Shown here: one piece after another, positions 55,672 to 64,000 of the stretch
Layout: every line of letters starts with the position of its first letter
Position numbering within the stretch: position 1 is the stretch's first letter
Assembly: GCA_902595065.1 (NCBI GenBank)
Contig: CACJOM010000003.1
Span: 62,001 to 126,000 of the forward strand
Direction of reading: 5' to 3'
Length of the DNA stretch: 64,000 nucleotides
Origin: an uncultured SAR86 cluster bacterium
GTDB taxonomy: Bacteria; Pseudomonadota; Gammaproteobacteria; Magnimaribacterales; D2472
Notes under the pieces: generated by a model
Told to the model about the DNA's origin: nothing
Database searches by the model: none
Seen by the model: only the letters and a program-made list of their open reading frames with translations
Position numbers and translations under genes: made by a program

Positions 55672-56877
55672 ATGGTTTTACAGGAATCGATTTCTACAGC
55701 GATAGACTCTATTCGAGCAAATTTGCTCAGATCTCTTTTAACAACTATTGCGATCGTTATTGGCACTGCTTCAGTCATTGCTATGGTAGGAATAGGATCA
55801 AGCGCACAAAGAGCAATCGATGATTCAATCACTAATTTATCTGCACGAACACTTTCGGTGTATCCTTCTCGAGGAAGAGGCAGTCAAAAAATAAGCGCAG
55901 CCCCATTATCAATTTCTGATGCTGATGCGTTAATAAAAGATCAGGAAATAAATTGGAGAGTGTCCCCAGAAATTCGCGGTAGCAAGTCGCTTAAATATAA
56001 AAATGAAAGTATCAGCATTTCGGTAATTGGTGCAAGAGAATCCTATCTTAGCATTCAAGGGTATGAAATTGATCAAGGAGCTTTTTTTACCGAGAGAGAT
56101 GACTTGGCTAGAAAAAGAGTAGCCATTATTGGCTCAAGTGTTGGAACAGAGCTTAAAACTTCCTCGAAAGCATTAGTTGGGGAAGAGGTCGATCTGGGTG
56201 GCGTGACTTTTAAGATTATTGGCGTCGCTAAATCTGAGGGTTCTTCAGGGTGGTCGAACCCTGATGAGCAGATTTATATACCACTCTTAACAGCATCCGA
56301 TAGAGTATTTGGAAGAGATAGAGTTGATTCAATTCGGGTAGAGGTTCCAAATACATACACGCCGGAAGAGGCTATGATTTCAATAGAAAGAGTTCTGAGG
56401 AGAGAGCATGACATAGGTCCTGGAGAGGAGAATAATTTTAGAATTAATGATTGGTCGCAGTTTACTGACTTGCAGAAACAAGCCACTGCAATCTTTTCAG
56501 CCCTATTGATTGGTATTGCAGGCATTAGCTTGATGGTTGGTGGAATTGGGGTAATGAACATTATGCTGGTATCTGTAACTGAAAGAACTAGAGAGATAGG
56601 TTTAAGAAAGGCTTTAGGCGCTACTCATCAAGCAATTTTGCTGCAATTTATTATTGAGGCAGTAACACTGTGTATTATTGGAGGAATCATTGGCGTAATT
56701 TTTGGCTCAAGTTTATACTTTCTTGTCACTGTTTTTCAGGATTGGGTTTTTACAATACCTTTTTCAGCTATTTTAGGTTCTGTCATTTTTTCTGCTTGTG
56801 TTGGTTTATTCTTTGGTATCTGGCCAGCAAGAAAAGCAGCGCAATTAGAGCCAGCAGTAGCATTACGATACGAATAA
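55672..56877 (+). CDS. ABC exporter permease, MacB-like
   Basis: A 401-residue permease with an N-terminal membrane helix, a large periplasmic MacB_PCD-type domain (about 45-270) and three C-terminal helices of the FtsX fold (from IGIAGISLMVGGIGVMNI). The RTREIGLRKALGA motif (about 304-316) marks the coupling region. The separate ATPase gene differs from fused MacB. It lies 3 bases after the adaptor and 3 before a glycosyltransferase gene, which suggests an envelope lipid or glycan substrate, though a peptide or drug is possible. Confidence 0.93.
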   Translation: MVLQESISTAIDSIRANLLRSLLTTIAIVIGTASVIAMVGIGSSAQRAIDDSITNLSARTLSVYPSRGRGSQKISAAPLSISDADALIKDQEINWRVSPEIRGSKSLKYKNESISISVIGARESYLSIQGYEIDQGAFFTERDDLARKRVAIIGSSVGTELKTSSKALVGEEVDLGGVTFKIIGVAKSEGSSGWSNPDEQIYIPLLTASDRVFGRDRVDSIRVEVPNTYTPEEAMISIERVLRREHDIGPGEENNFRINDWSQFTDLQKQATAIFSALLIGIAGISLMVGGIGVMNIMLVSVTERTREIGLRKALGATHQAILLQFIIEAVTLCIIGGIIGVIFGSSLYFLVTVFQDWVFTIPFSAILGSVIFSACVGLFFGIWPARKAAQLEPAVALRYE

Positions 56878-56880
56878 TTT

Positions 56881-57975
56881 ATGAGAATCCTTCAATTACT
56901 ACCCGAACTGAAAGTCGGTGGTGTTGAACGCGGCACAGTAGATCTTTCTGATCATCTTGTAAAACTAGGTCACGATTCTGCTGTTATTTCTGCAGGCGGC
57001 CAACTTGTCAATCTATTGAGCGCTCATGGTGCAAAGCATTATGAACTCCCTATAGCAAAGAAAAATATTAGAGCATTATCCCAAATCAATAATTTAAAAA
57101 AAATATACTCAGATTTTCAGCCAGATATAGTGCATGTTCGATCAAGATTTCCAGCATGGATAAATTACTTTGCACTAAAAAATTTTCCTGATAAAAAACC
57201 CATCGTTGTCTCTACATTTCATGGTTTATACAGCAAACCGTTTTATAGTAAATCTATGTCTTATGCAGATGAGATTATTGCTATTTCTGATACAGTTAAA
57301 GACTATATTCTGGAAAACTATTCTGTAGATACATCTAATCTTCATTTAATTTATCGCGGGTGTGATCTTCAAGAATTTAATACAACACCATTAAGTCAAG
57401 AATGGAAAGAAGCCTGGTTTAATGAGTTTCCCCAGACTAGAAATAAGACTATCCTTAATCTACCTGGCAGGATAACTAGTTGGAAAGGCATCGAGAGTTT
57501 TATAGATCTTTTCTCTCAACTTGATACATCAAGGTTTCATGGCATTATTCCAGGCCCAGTTGCCAGCAATAAAAAAAACTATTTCAACTCTTTAACTAAA
57601 TTGATTAAACAAAAAGGTCTTGCAGATCACCTCTCTTTTTGTGGTGCTAGATCTGATATCGCCAAGGTTTATAAGATCTCAGACATCGTTATGAATTTAT
57701 CCTCTAAACCTGAGCCGTTTGGCAGAACGATTATTGAGGCAGCTGCTTGCGGATCCCATGTTATGGGTTGGGATAGAGGTGGTGTTAAGGAATCTATCCA
57801 ATCAATTAACCCTGATGGCTTGGTTGAGTATGGAAATATTGGGATGCTAGCTCAGCAAATTGAAAAAGTTTTAATATCTTCACCACCCGAATCAATACCT
57901 GAACAATTTACAAAAGACCACTTAGCCAGTTCAACGATCAATGTTTATGAGCTTGCTTTAAACAGAGCATCATAA
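56881..57975 (+). CDS. GT4-type glycosyltransferase
   Basis: A 364-residue GT-B glycosyltransferase. The N-terminus MRILQLLPELKVGGVERG has the GG motif of acceptor-side family 4 enzymes, the linker is at TTFHGLYS and the donor site is EPFGRTIIEAAACG (about 282-295), with the E-x7-E pattern. It probably adds a sugar to lipopolysaccharide or another envelope glycan. It follows the exporter with 3 bases between, and its last 31 bases overlap the convergent glycosyltransferase gene. Confidence 0.9.
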   Translation: MRILQLLPELKVGGVERGTVDLSDHLVKLGHDSAVISAGGQLVNLLSAHGAKHYELPIAKKNIRALSQINNLKKIYSDFQPDIVHVRSRFPAWINYFALKNFPDKKPIVVSTFHGLYSKPFYSKSMSYADEIIAISDTVKDYILENYSVDTSNLHLIYRGCDLQEFNTTPLSQEWKEAWFNEFPQTRNKTILNLPGRITSWKGIESFIDLFSQLDTSRFHGIIPGPVASNKKNYFNSLTKLIKQKGLADHLSFCGARSDIAKVYKISDIVMNLSSKPEPFGRTIIEAAACGSHVMGWDRGGVKESIQSINPDGLVEYGNIGMLAQQIEKVLISSPPESIPEQFTKDHLASSTINVYELALNRAS

Positions 57976-58928
57976 ATTTCTTTTGTTTTCTTGGCAGCAC
58001 TTGTAACAGAGTAATTTTCAATTAAAGCCGCTTTTATTCCTTCCATATTCAATTGAGCTAACAGGGGTACCATTTCTTCAAGCAGAGCTTGTAAGCTTTC
58101 TTGATTGCCAGGCTCACACAGGCATTCACTAGGAATTAGATCAGGAATCATTCCCACTCTTGATCCAAGAACTGGTATTTCATGATTGATGGCCTCTAAT
58201 AGAACCCTGGGTCCTCCTTCTCTGTGACTGGATATGATAAGTCCAGCGGCAGTCTTATATTTATCTTCAATAGAGTTGTAATCACAATTTGTTGAAATTT
58301 TAATCCGATCTGAAAGATTCAAGTCGTGTATGAGTTGATTAAGGTGATGCTCTTCTGGACCAGAGCCAATAATTTCAAGATTTTCATTAATATTAATCCA
58401 GCTCTCGATGAGATGATCAAAACCTTTCACTTGCTCGAGTCTCCCAATAGCGATAATAGGACCAGTTCGTGATGATCTTTCTCCTGCATGAGCAGGATTG
58501 AACCAATTTGGGATATAAGTACTTTGAGGGATATTCTCAATAAGTAACTTATTAACACCTATAACAGCATCCATCTTTGTAAAGGCATTATTATTTTTTT
58601 TATGACCGTGAATTGTTGATATAACTTTAATATTGCTAAATATTTTTACACCTTTGCCTATGGTGCTGGCTTTGGCGCCATGGCAATGCAAAATAGAGAT
58701 ATTATTTTTATTTAGAAACTTAATTAATTTGTATGTGTTAAGTGGGGAATATCTTGAACCTATGTTTAATGACTGTGTTTTCATTCTGCCCATATGATGA
58801 TGGATGGATTTATCACAAATAATTACCTGATCAGATACATCAGACATAAATGAGGAGAGTTCATATACATGCTGTTCAATACCTGCAAAGATTTGACTTG
58901 ATATCAAATGAGCAATTTTCATTTTCAT
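57945..58928 (-). CDS. GT4-type glycosyltransferase, second
   Basis: A 327-residue GT-B transferase with an N-terminal MKIAHLISSQIFAGIEQHV, HCHGAKA (about 97-103) and the donor motif SSHREGGPRVLLEAI (about 233-247, E-x7-E). It starts 4 bases inside the end of the ELM1-type gene, so the two are one minus-strand operon. Its 3' end is antisense to the end of the previous gene for 31 bases. Both GTs may build the same outer-core or surface glycan. Confidence 0.9.
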   Translation of the reverse strand: MKMKIAHLISSQIFAGIEQHVYELSSFMSDVSDQVIICDKSIHHHMGRMKTQSLNIGSRYSPLNTYKLIKFLNKNNISILHCHGAKASTIGKGVKIFSNIKVISTIHGHKKNNNAFTKMDAVIGVNKLLIENIPQSTYIPNWFNPAHAGERSSRTGPIIAIGRLEQVKGFDHLIESWININENLEIIGSGPEEHHLNQLIHDLNLSDRIKISTNCDYNSIEDKYKTAAGLIISSHREGGPRVLLEAINHEIPVLGSRVGMIPDLIPSECLCEPGNQESLQALLEEMVPLLAQLNMEGIKAALIENYSVTSAAKKTKEIYDALFKASS

Positions 58929-59884
58929 ATTTGATGATTAATGAATTTCATTATGGAAAAAGATACCTTTTCAACTTCTGCTAGGGGCTCAAAATGCAGA
59001 GCAGGGGACTCAATTGTTGAAATATCTACTCCTGCTTTTTTATTTAATATGCTTACTACGCCAACTCGTTTGGTGTTAACCAGTTCATTCATAGACTCTC
59101 GTATTTTTTTAGAACCAAAAATCCGTCTATATGTTGGGCTCTCTATCTGTATTAAATAGGTTTGACCCTTCACAGATAGTGCTTCGAACACTAGGTTAGA
59201 ACTATCTGGTGTTACAAACTTTAACGAGGATCTATTAAGGCTGTCTTGGAATGTATCAGACTCGGGTGAATTTAAGTGAATGAATTTTGCATTAGGATAA
59301 TTACTTAGATTATCTTTTAATTTTATGTTGAGCGCATCAGGTGTTCTGCGAGAATTAAAAATTTTAAACTTGTGCTTGGGATAAACGCTTAAAATATAGT
59401 TAAGCTGCTTCATTAAAATTTTTTGATCAAATTTATAATGCTTGCTTGGCCCTCCAATCGCTATTATTGCCTTACTATCATCTACAGGAATTTGAGATGT
59501 CACTGCTAGAGAGCCCTTGAATGGAATAACATTTTTAGGTAGACGCCTATTTCGAAAATCATGCTCTGGAGCAACAATCAAATCAAAGGAATTTAATTTG
59601 TAGCTAGGACGAAGGACAGCTATTGAATATATATTCTTACTAATAAATTTTTGTAGGTATTTTTTTGCCTGTAGGATTGTTGAATAAACATCATGCCCTG
59701 CGCCTATAAGTATTGTTTGACCGTTAAATTGATCCCTCCTAGAGAACATTTCTGAAAAACTTTCTTGATCAGAGTGCTTAATAGTGGTTAAAGATAGCTC
59801 TGTCTCTTTTTTTAGCTGATCTAAAAGAGCCTGAACTTGCTTGAGATGTCCAGTTTTTGAATCTTGAAACCAGTAAACGTTCAT
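58925..59884 (-). CDS. Mitochondrial fission ELM1-family protein
   Basis: A 319-residue protein of the ELM1/DUF1022 family, whose bacterial members resemble glycosyltransferases and occur in envelope glycan loci. Visible marks are the N-terminal YWFQDSKTGHLKQ, LIGAGHDVYSTI, LIVAPEHDFR and IAIGGPSKHYK (about 138-148) and the SSLKFVTPDSSNLVFEAL stretch. The name comes from a plant homologue; bacterial function is not known to me. It starts a two-gene operon with the second glycosyltransferase and is divergent from the small gene at 59971. Confidence 0.82.
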   Translation of the reverse strand: MNVYWFQDSKTGHLKQVQALLDQLKKETELSLTTIKHSDQESFSEMFSRRDQFNGQTILIGAGHDVYSTILQAKKYLQKFISKNIYSIAVLRPSYKLNSFDLIVAPEHDFRNRRLPKNVIPFKGSLAVTSQIPVDDSKAIIAIGGPSKHYKFDQKILMKQLNYILSVYPKHKFKIFNSRRTPDALNIKLKDNLSNYPNAKFIHLNSPESDTFQDSLNRSSLKFVTPDSSNLVFEALSVKGQTYLIQIESPTYRRIFGSKKIRESMNELVNTKRVGVVSILNKKAGVDISTIESPALHFEPLAEVEKVSFSIMKFINHQI

Positions 59885-59970
59885 TAATTTTTTACATATA
59901 ATTTGATATGTTTAAAATACCCTGTCTATTAAGTCTTGTGAAGGAAATACATCTATAAAATATAATTAAA

Positions 59971-60159
59971 ATGAACACTCAAAACTCTAATCATCAAATT
60001 GCTATGGATCTTATTTCACAATACGGTGAGGATGCAGAATCTATAGCTATGTTAAGGGCAGCTGAATACGCAGCTAATTTAAATACAGAGGAGTGGCTTA
60101 TTTGGGAAGGAATCATTAAAGAGATTCAAAATATCAATACTAGGCCAAACCTTCAATAG
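59971..60159 (+). CDS. Small conserved-looking protein of 62 residues
   Basis: MNTQNSNHQIAMDLISQYG then a helical, acidic body with SIAMLRAAEYAANLN and EEWLIWEGIIKEIQ. The pattern (alanine-rich helix, then a Trp-containing helix) resembles small proteobacterial proteins of unknown role that carry a MRAD...W...I.EL layout. It is soluble, with no signal or membrane segment. The promoter gap has TATAAA and TATAAT close to the ATG. I do not know the function. Confidence 0.65.
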   Translation: MNTQNSNHQIAMDLISQYGEDAESIAMLRAAEYAANLNTEEWLIWEGIIKEIQNINTRPNLQ

Positions 60160-60342
60160 AGTGAATGCTTATCTAAAAGGAGCAAGCGGGCATGGCTAAC
60201 CCGCTCTGATTGGCCTTAGGGAAAAATTTAGAGGAAAATTTTTAACCAACTTATATATGTGACAAGCAAAATTATAAAAAGTTCACACATACTATCTTTT
60301 ATATATAAAGAAAGAGTTAAAAATAATTTTATTATCGATTAA
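60160..60342. other. Intergenic region with a GC-rich hairpin
   Basis: This non-coding stretch holds AGCGGG (60185-60190) and CCCGCT (60200-60205) pairing round a 9-base loop, unusual GC-rich bases for this AT-rich context, and a second, AT-only repeat AAAAATTT-AGAGGA-AAATTTTT further on. No T run follows the first hairpin, so it is not a standard terminator. A five-codon frame (ATG at 60191-60193 to TGA) overlaps the first hairpin, with AGGAG 10 bases upstream. Confidence 0.35.
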
Positions 60343-60432
60343 TTATTTCTTGCGTGAAATCAAGAAACATATGATCAACAGAGCGATCGTTGGAATAGCA
60401 TAAAGAGTAATGATTAGGAGTTTATCTAGCAT
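60343..60432 (-). CDS. 29-residue single-pass membrane microprotein
   Basis: A short frame of 29 codons plus stop, too small for usual ORF lists. The ATG is 3 bases after the ggt stop and the sequence AAAGGA within the last ggt codons lies 9 bases before it. The product MLDKLLIITLYAIPTIALLI followed by ICFLISRKK is a single hydrophobic helix with a positive tail, so it would insert with the C-terminus in the cytoplasm. Function unknown; coupling to the exported GGT suggests a role near it. Confidence 0.6.
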   Translation of the reverse strand: MLDKLLIITLYAIPTIALLIICFLISRKK

Positions 60433-60435
60433 AGC

Positions 60436-62127
60436 TCATAGTCCTTTAGCCTTTGAGTCTGGACGTCTCGTATCTCCAAAGCCATAAAAGAAATCACCTT
60501 TCTTTTCTATGCTTTCCAATGCAGTACCTGGCCCAGACAAGTAAATTTTTTGGCCAAATGATTCAATTTTATCAGCATGTTGTATATCGAAACCTGTTTC
60601 TAGCATGAGAACATCTGGTTTCCATTGATGATGTATTCTAGGAGCAACAGTTGCATCAGAGATTTCCATTTTAAAAACTAGTGTATTTAACAGAAATTGT
60701 AGAACCGTTGTAATAATCCTAGAGCCACCTGGCGACCCAGTAGCATAAATGGGCTTGTCATCTCTAAGCACTATAGTTGGCGTCATTGAGCTTAAAGGCC
60801 TTTTAAATGGTTCAATTTTGTTTGCTTCCCCTCCAACTAATCCAAATTGATTTGGAACTCCAGGAGCCGAAACAAAATCATCCATCTCGTTATTCATTAA
60901 AACCCCAGTTCCATCAACTATTACTCCCGACCCAAAGCCTGAATTAAGGGTGTAAGTATTTGAAACAAAATTTCCATTCATATCAGCAACTGAAAAATGA
61001 GTTGTATCTAAACTTTCATGCTTTAACTCGGATCCTGGTAAGATTTTTTCAGAAGGTGTGATGGAGTTAAGTTTGATCTTCTTATAAATATTTTTAGCAT
61101 ATTCTTTACTTATAAGTGATTGAACTGGAACATCAAAAAAATCAGGATCTCCCAAGTATTTTGATCTATCAGCATAAGCGTACTTCATCGATTCTGTTAG
61201 CAATGCTGCATAGGTTGGGGAATTATGACCCATCGTTACTAAGTCATAATTTTCCAAAATATTTAACATCTGAATGATGTGGACGCCACCAGATGAAGGC
61301 GGTCCCATGGTTACTATCTCATATTCATTAAAAGTACCATGAAGAGTGTCTCGCCAGATTGGACGATAATTTTTTAAATCTTTTTTGGTTATTAAACCAC
61401 CATTTTCTCTCATATAAGCATCAATTATTGTGGCTATTTCACCTTCATAAAAACCTTTAACCCCATTTTTGGAGATTGTTTTTAAAGTCTCAGCTAGGTT
61501 TGGTTGTTTAAGCCTCTGATGCATTTGAACTGGGTAATTTTGGTAAAAGATCTTTTTAAAATTTTTATATTTTCCTAGTTTTTTATATCGCTTGTTGAGT
61601 GCATCAGCCATGAATGGAGAAATAAGAAAACCATCTTCAGCTAATTCAATCGCAGGGGCTAATAATTTAGACCAGGGCAGGCTACCGAATTTTTTATGTA
61701 CTTCCCACATACCATAAACTGTTCCAGGAACCCCAATTGATAAAACTCCCTGAGTAGCTCTTTTTTTATTAACAGATCCATCCGAGTTAAGAAACATATC
61801 CTTGGTTGCAGTTTCAGGCGCTGTCTCTCGGTAATCAATGCTGTAGCTCTCTTGCGAAGCTTCATCAAACATCACCATGAATCCGCCACCACCGATGTTA
61901 CCAGCCCTTGGTAAAACAACAGCCAAAGCAAATGCAACAGCTATTGCTGCATCATAGGCATTACCACCTTCTTCAAGAATTGAGTGACCAGCATTTGTAG
62001 CAAGATAATGCTGAGAAACAACCATGCCATTTCTTCCAACTTCAGGGTGAACAATTGCCTTTGAATTAAAAATAGTATTCTCTGCGTTCAAGGCAAAAGC
62101 CAAAAGTAGAAGAAATAAAAATTTCAT
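60436..62127 (-). CDS. ggt: Gamma-glutamyltranspeptidase
   Basis: The canonical GGT of this window: 563 residues, signal peptide ending near ALNAE, autocleavage at the first Thr of TTHFS. The substrate-binding residues of E. coli GGT are kept: the arginine in IDYRETAP, the aspartate pair in NNEMDDF, both serines in RPLSSMTPT and GSPGGSR. It hydrolyses or transfers gamma-glutamyl groups from glutathione in the periplasm. Similarity to the other ggt in the window is clear, but that one has changed pocket residues. It lies 2 bases after the SDR gene. Confidence 0.95.
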   Translation of the reverse strand: MKFLFLLLLAFALNAENTIFNSKAIVHPEVGRNGMVVSQHYLATNAGHSILEEGGNAYDAAIAVAFALAVVLPRAGNIGGGGFMVMFDEASQESYSIDYRETAPETATKDMFLNSDGSVNKKRATQGVLSIGVPGTVYGMWEVHKKFGSLPWSKLLAPAIELAEDGFLISPFMADALNKRYKKLGKYKNFKKIFYQNYPVQMHQRLKQPNLAETLKTISKNGVKGFYEGEIATIIDAYMRENGGLITKKDLKNYRPIWRDTLHGTFNEYEIVTMGPPSSGGVHIIQMLNILENYDLVTMGHNSPTYAALLTESMKYAYADRSKYLGDPDFFDVPVQSLISKEYAKNIYKKIKLNSITPSEKILPGSELKHESLDTTHFSVADMNGNFVSNTYTLNSGFGSGVIVDGTGVLMNNEMDDFVSAPGVPNQFGLVGGEANKIEPFKRPLSSMTPTIVLRDDKPIYATGSPGGSRIITTVLQFLLNTLVFKMEISDATVAPRIHHQWKPDVLMLETGFDIQHADKIESFGQKIYLSGPGTALESIEKKGDFFYGFGDTRRPDSKAKGL

Positions 62128-62129
62128 AT

Positions 62130-62876
62130 TTATGTAAGCAGGCCTCCATCAACCCTCAGATCAATTCCATTTATGTGTATCGCATCATCTGATGCTAAAA
62201 AAGCAATTGTACTTGCTATATCATCTGGCGTTCTATTTACGCCATCCAGAGGCATAATTTTTTTTAACAAGCGAATGTCAATATCTTTTGGCATTTTTGG
62301 ATTTGTTGACATTGGAGTTTCTATCGATGCCGGGCAAACACAATTAATATTTAAACCTTGCATGCCATATTCGACTGCAAGAGTTTTTGAGAATGCGCTT
62401 ATTCCCCCCTTAGAAGCACTATACGCGGCCGTCCATGCATGAGCTCCTAGAGCAGCTGTAGAGGATACATTTACAATTGCACCCTTGCTTTCAAGCAACA
62501 TTGGTATTGCATGGGAGCACATAAAAAAAGTACCAGTGAGATTAATATTTAAAATTTTATTCCAGTCATCAAGTGAAACTTCATGAGAATTATCAAATCT
62601 AAGTATGCCAGCAATATTAATAAGCGCATCAAGTCTGTTATGTTTTGCTTTTAGATCTTTAAAAAACTCTTTAGTGCCACTCACTGATGAAATATCGACC
62701 ACATGTTCAGACGAATTTTTATTTTTTAGCATCATTTTTGTTTCGGAAAGTTGATCTTGATTCTTATCTAAAATTAGAAGATCAGCCCCTTCAGAGTCAA
62801 GCCTCAAAGCCGTGGATCTTCCAATGCCTGACCCTGCACCGGTAACAATAACAATCTTGTTTTTAAATCTTTTCAC
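62130..62876 (-). CDS. Short-chain dehydrogenase/reductase, second
   Basis: A 248-residue classical SDR with TGAGSGIGRS (about 12-21), INIAGIL, the serine in NVSSTAALG and the catalytic YSASKGG (about 151-157), ending in the usual GIDLRVDGGLLT. Relatives reduce 3-oxoacyl substrates or oxidise alcohols. It lies between an acyl-CoA synthetase (12-base gap) and ggt (2-base gap) on the minus strand. Confidence 0.92.
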   Translation of the reverse strand: MKRFKNKIVIVTGAGSGIGRSTALRLDSEGADLLILDKNQDQLSETKMMLKNKNSSEHVVDISSVSGTKEFFKDLKAKHNRLDALINIAGILRFDNSHEVSLDDWNKILNINLTGTFFMCSHAIPMLLESKGAIVNVSSTAALGAHAWTAAYSASKGGISAFSKTLAVEYGMQGLNINCVCPASIETPMSTNPKMPKDIDIRLLKKIMPLDGVNRTPDDIASTIAFLASDDAIHINGIDLRVDGGLLT

Positions 62877-62888
62877 TGGTTATATTTT

Positions 62889-64000
62889 TTATGACAAATG
62901 CTCTTCAGCATAGGATTTAGCCCATTTGTAGTTTGCCTTACCATTTGGAGCTCTCTTTACCTCATCGGTGAATATTATTGATTTTGGTAATTTGTATGCT
63001 GCAATTACGCTTCGTGTCTTTTCAATCAACTCTTCTTCATTTAGCGCTTTATTATCTACCGTTGAAACAACCGCAACAATTTTTTGACCAAACCTTTCAT
63101 CAGGCATTCCAACAACCAGACAATCAAAAACATCCTTATTTTTCTTTAAGGCTTCTTCCACTTCTTCGGGATAGATCTTTTCGCCAGCGGAATTAATACA
63201 ATTACTTCCTCGACCAAGAAGGGTAATGCTTCCATCTATCTCAAGTTTTGCATAGTCTCCAGGAAAACTATATCTAATGCCATTTACTTCTTTAAAAGTG
63301 TCAGCAGATTTTTTTTCATCTTTGTAATACCCAACTGGAACTAGTCCTGAAGTTCCAAGCAGACCAATTTTCTCTGATCCAGGCTCCAATATCTCTCCAT
63401 CATCAGCTAGGACTATTACCCCAGGATTTATTGAAAATTTTGCAGTTTCAGAAGGGTTATCTCTAGTTGTAATTGAGCTTCCTATCCCACCTTCAGTTGA
63501 GCCCATAGTATCCATTAGTTTCATATCATGATGTTTAAGTAATCCGCTTTTTACCTCTGCACTCCACATCACACCACTTGAAATAATTGCTTGCACGGAG
63601 CTGATATCATATGGGTTACCAGAGCTTTCTGCTCTGTCTAAAGCATCAAGCATTGGTCTTGCAAAGGCATCTCCAACAATCACAATATTTGTAACATTCT
63701 TATCTTGCACTTGCGCCCAGAGCTGGTCTGGATCAAATCCAAGATTAGAAGTAGTAATGACTGTTCCTCCTAAGAGCAAAGGAAGGAAAGCACCTAACCA
63801 CATTCCAGTTCCGTGCATTAAAGGACAACCCACTAGGCTTTTAATAAATTGATTATTAGCTTTGGATGCCATAATAGATGCTTCTAAATTATTTAGATCT
63901 TCGGGAACATCGTACCCCATGGCTTTCAATGTTCTGAATAAAAATGCCAGAAATTCACCTTGTTTATACATAACACCTTTTGGCATACCAGTTGTGCCCC
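62889..64000 (-). CDS. Acyl-CoA synthetase (AMP-binding), 5' end beyond the window
   Basis: The visible part begins with the AMP-binding P-loop GTTGMPKGVMY at the right edge, so the ~150-200 N-terminal residues are missing; the Met at 63986 is internal. It carries the adenylate-forming motifs DTMGSTEGG (about residues 147-155 of the visible part), YSFPGDYAKLE and the hinge/lysine region GRGSNCINSAGEKIYPEEV, ending with PNGKANYKWAK. The enzyme activates a carboxylic acid with ATP and CoA; the sequence resembles long-chain or steroid-acid ligases. Confidence 0.9.
   Translation of the reverse strand, partial: GTTGMPKGVMYKQGEFLAFLFRTLKAMGYDVPEDLNNLEASIMASKANNQFIKSLVGCPLMHGTGMWLGAFLPLLLGGTVITTSNLGFDPDQLWAQVQDKNVTNIVIVGDAFARPMLDALDRAESSGNPYDISSVQAIISSGVMWSAEVKSGLLKHHDMKLMDTMGSTEGGIGSSITTRDNPSETAKFSINPGVIVLADDGEILEPGSEKIGLLGTSGLVPVGYYKDEKKSADTFKEVNGIRYSFPGDYAKLEIDGSITLLGRGSNCINSAGEKIYPEEVEEALKKNKDVFDCLVVGMPDERFGQKIVAVVSTVDNKALNEEELIEKTRSVIAAYKLPKSIIFTDEVKRAPNGKANYKWAKSYAEEHLS

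Noticed and set aside
62978..63196. Plus-strand frame in the acyl-CoA synthetase gene
   Set aside because: Antisense to conserved adenylation motifs and without any recognisable features.
1..64000. CRISPR array, insertion sequence or prophage
   Set aside because: No spaced direct repeats, transposase or phage gene was found on either strand.

Overview
The window reads as an AT-rich, densely packed chromosomal segment of a marine, aerobic, heterotrophic gammaproteobacterium. The order tig-clpP-clpX-lon-hupB-ppiD, a FabI very close to the enteric enzyme, and many TonB-dependent receptors beside lipid- and peptide-breakdown genes suggest a SAR86-like surface-ocean lineage. That assignment is an inference. 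No insertion sequence, prophage, CRISPR array or rRNA was seen, and only two tRNA genes (His-GTG, Ala-GGC).

Layout. 1-2.1 kb: the tail of an unknown gene, a GST-like gene and glutamate dehydrogenase. 2.2-10.2 kb: tRNA-His followed by the protein quality-control block (trigger factor, ClpP, ClpX, Lon, HU, PpiD). 10.2-11 kb: fabI. 11-25 kb: a peptide or oligomer scavenging region with two tandem ~1000-residue TonB-dependent receptors that share a promoter/leader design, a secreted DUF305/beta-propeller protein, a lipoprotein prolyl-oligopeptidase and an Opp-type importer without its ATPases. 25-29 kb: MltD, RNase HI, DnaQ and GltX. 29-34 kb: a minus-strand operon with a hydrolase-fold protein lacking its nucleophile, a DASS dicarboxylate transporter, a gamma-glutamyltranspeptidase with altered substrate pocket residues and an EthD-like protein. 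34-41 kb: a third TonB receptor divergent from a LysR regulator with a clear LysR-type operator between them, then an M20 amidohydrolase and a thiolase-like protein.

41-54 kb: tRNA-Ala, alanine dehydrogenase and a catabolic island: OYE/trimethylamine-dehydrogenase-like flavoenzyme, SnoaL-like protein, Rieske oxygenase, ADC-like/SDR/P450 operon, a small Smr-like protein, a fourth TonB receptor, glutaryl-CoA dehydrogenase and a deazaflavin-type (Ddn) protein. Thymidine kinase sits inside it. 54-60 kb: a MacAB-like tripartite exporter and envelope glycan genes (two glycosyltransferases, one ELM1-family protein). 60-64 kb: a conserved-looking 62-residue protein, a 29-residue membrane microprotein tucked behind a second gamma-glutamyltranspeptidase, an SDR and a truncated acyl-CoA synthetase.

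Taken together the genes describe outer-membrane capture of organic matter (four TonB receptors), periplasmic trimming (S9 peptidase, two GGTs, M20 enzyme), inner-membrane import (Opp, DASS) and oxidative or CoA-dependent breakdown. The least ordinary items are the GGT/hydrolase/DASS operon with substituted catalytic residues, the oxidative island with its palindromic control sites, the coupled microprotein, and several promoters placed so close to start codons that leaderless mRNAs are likely. Residue numbers and family matches are read by eye; no database search was run.
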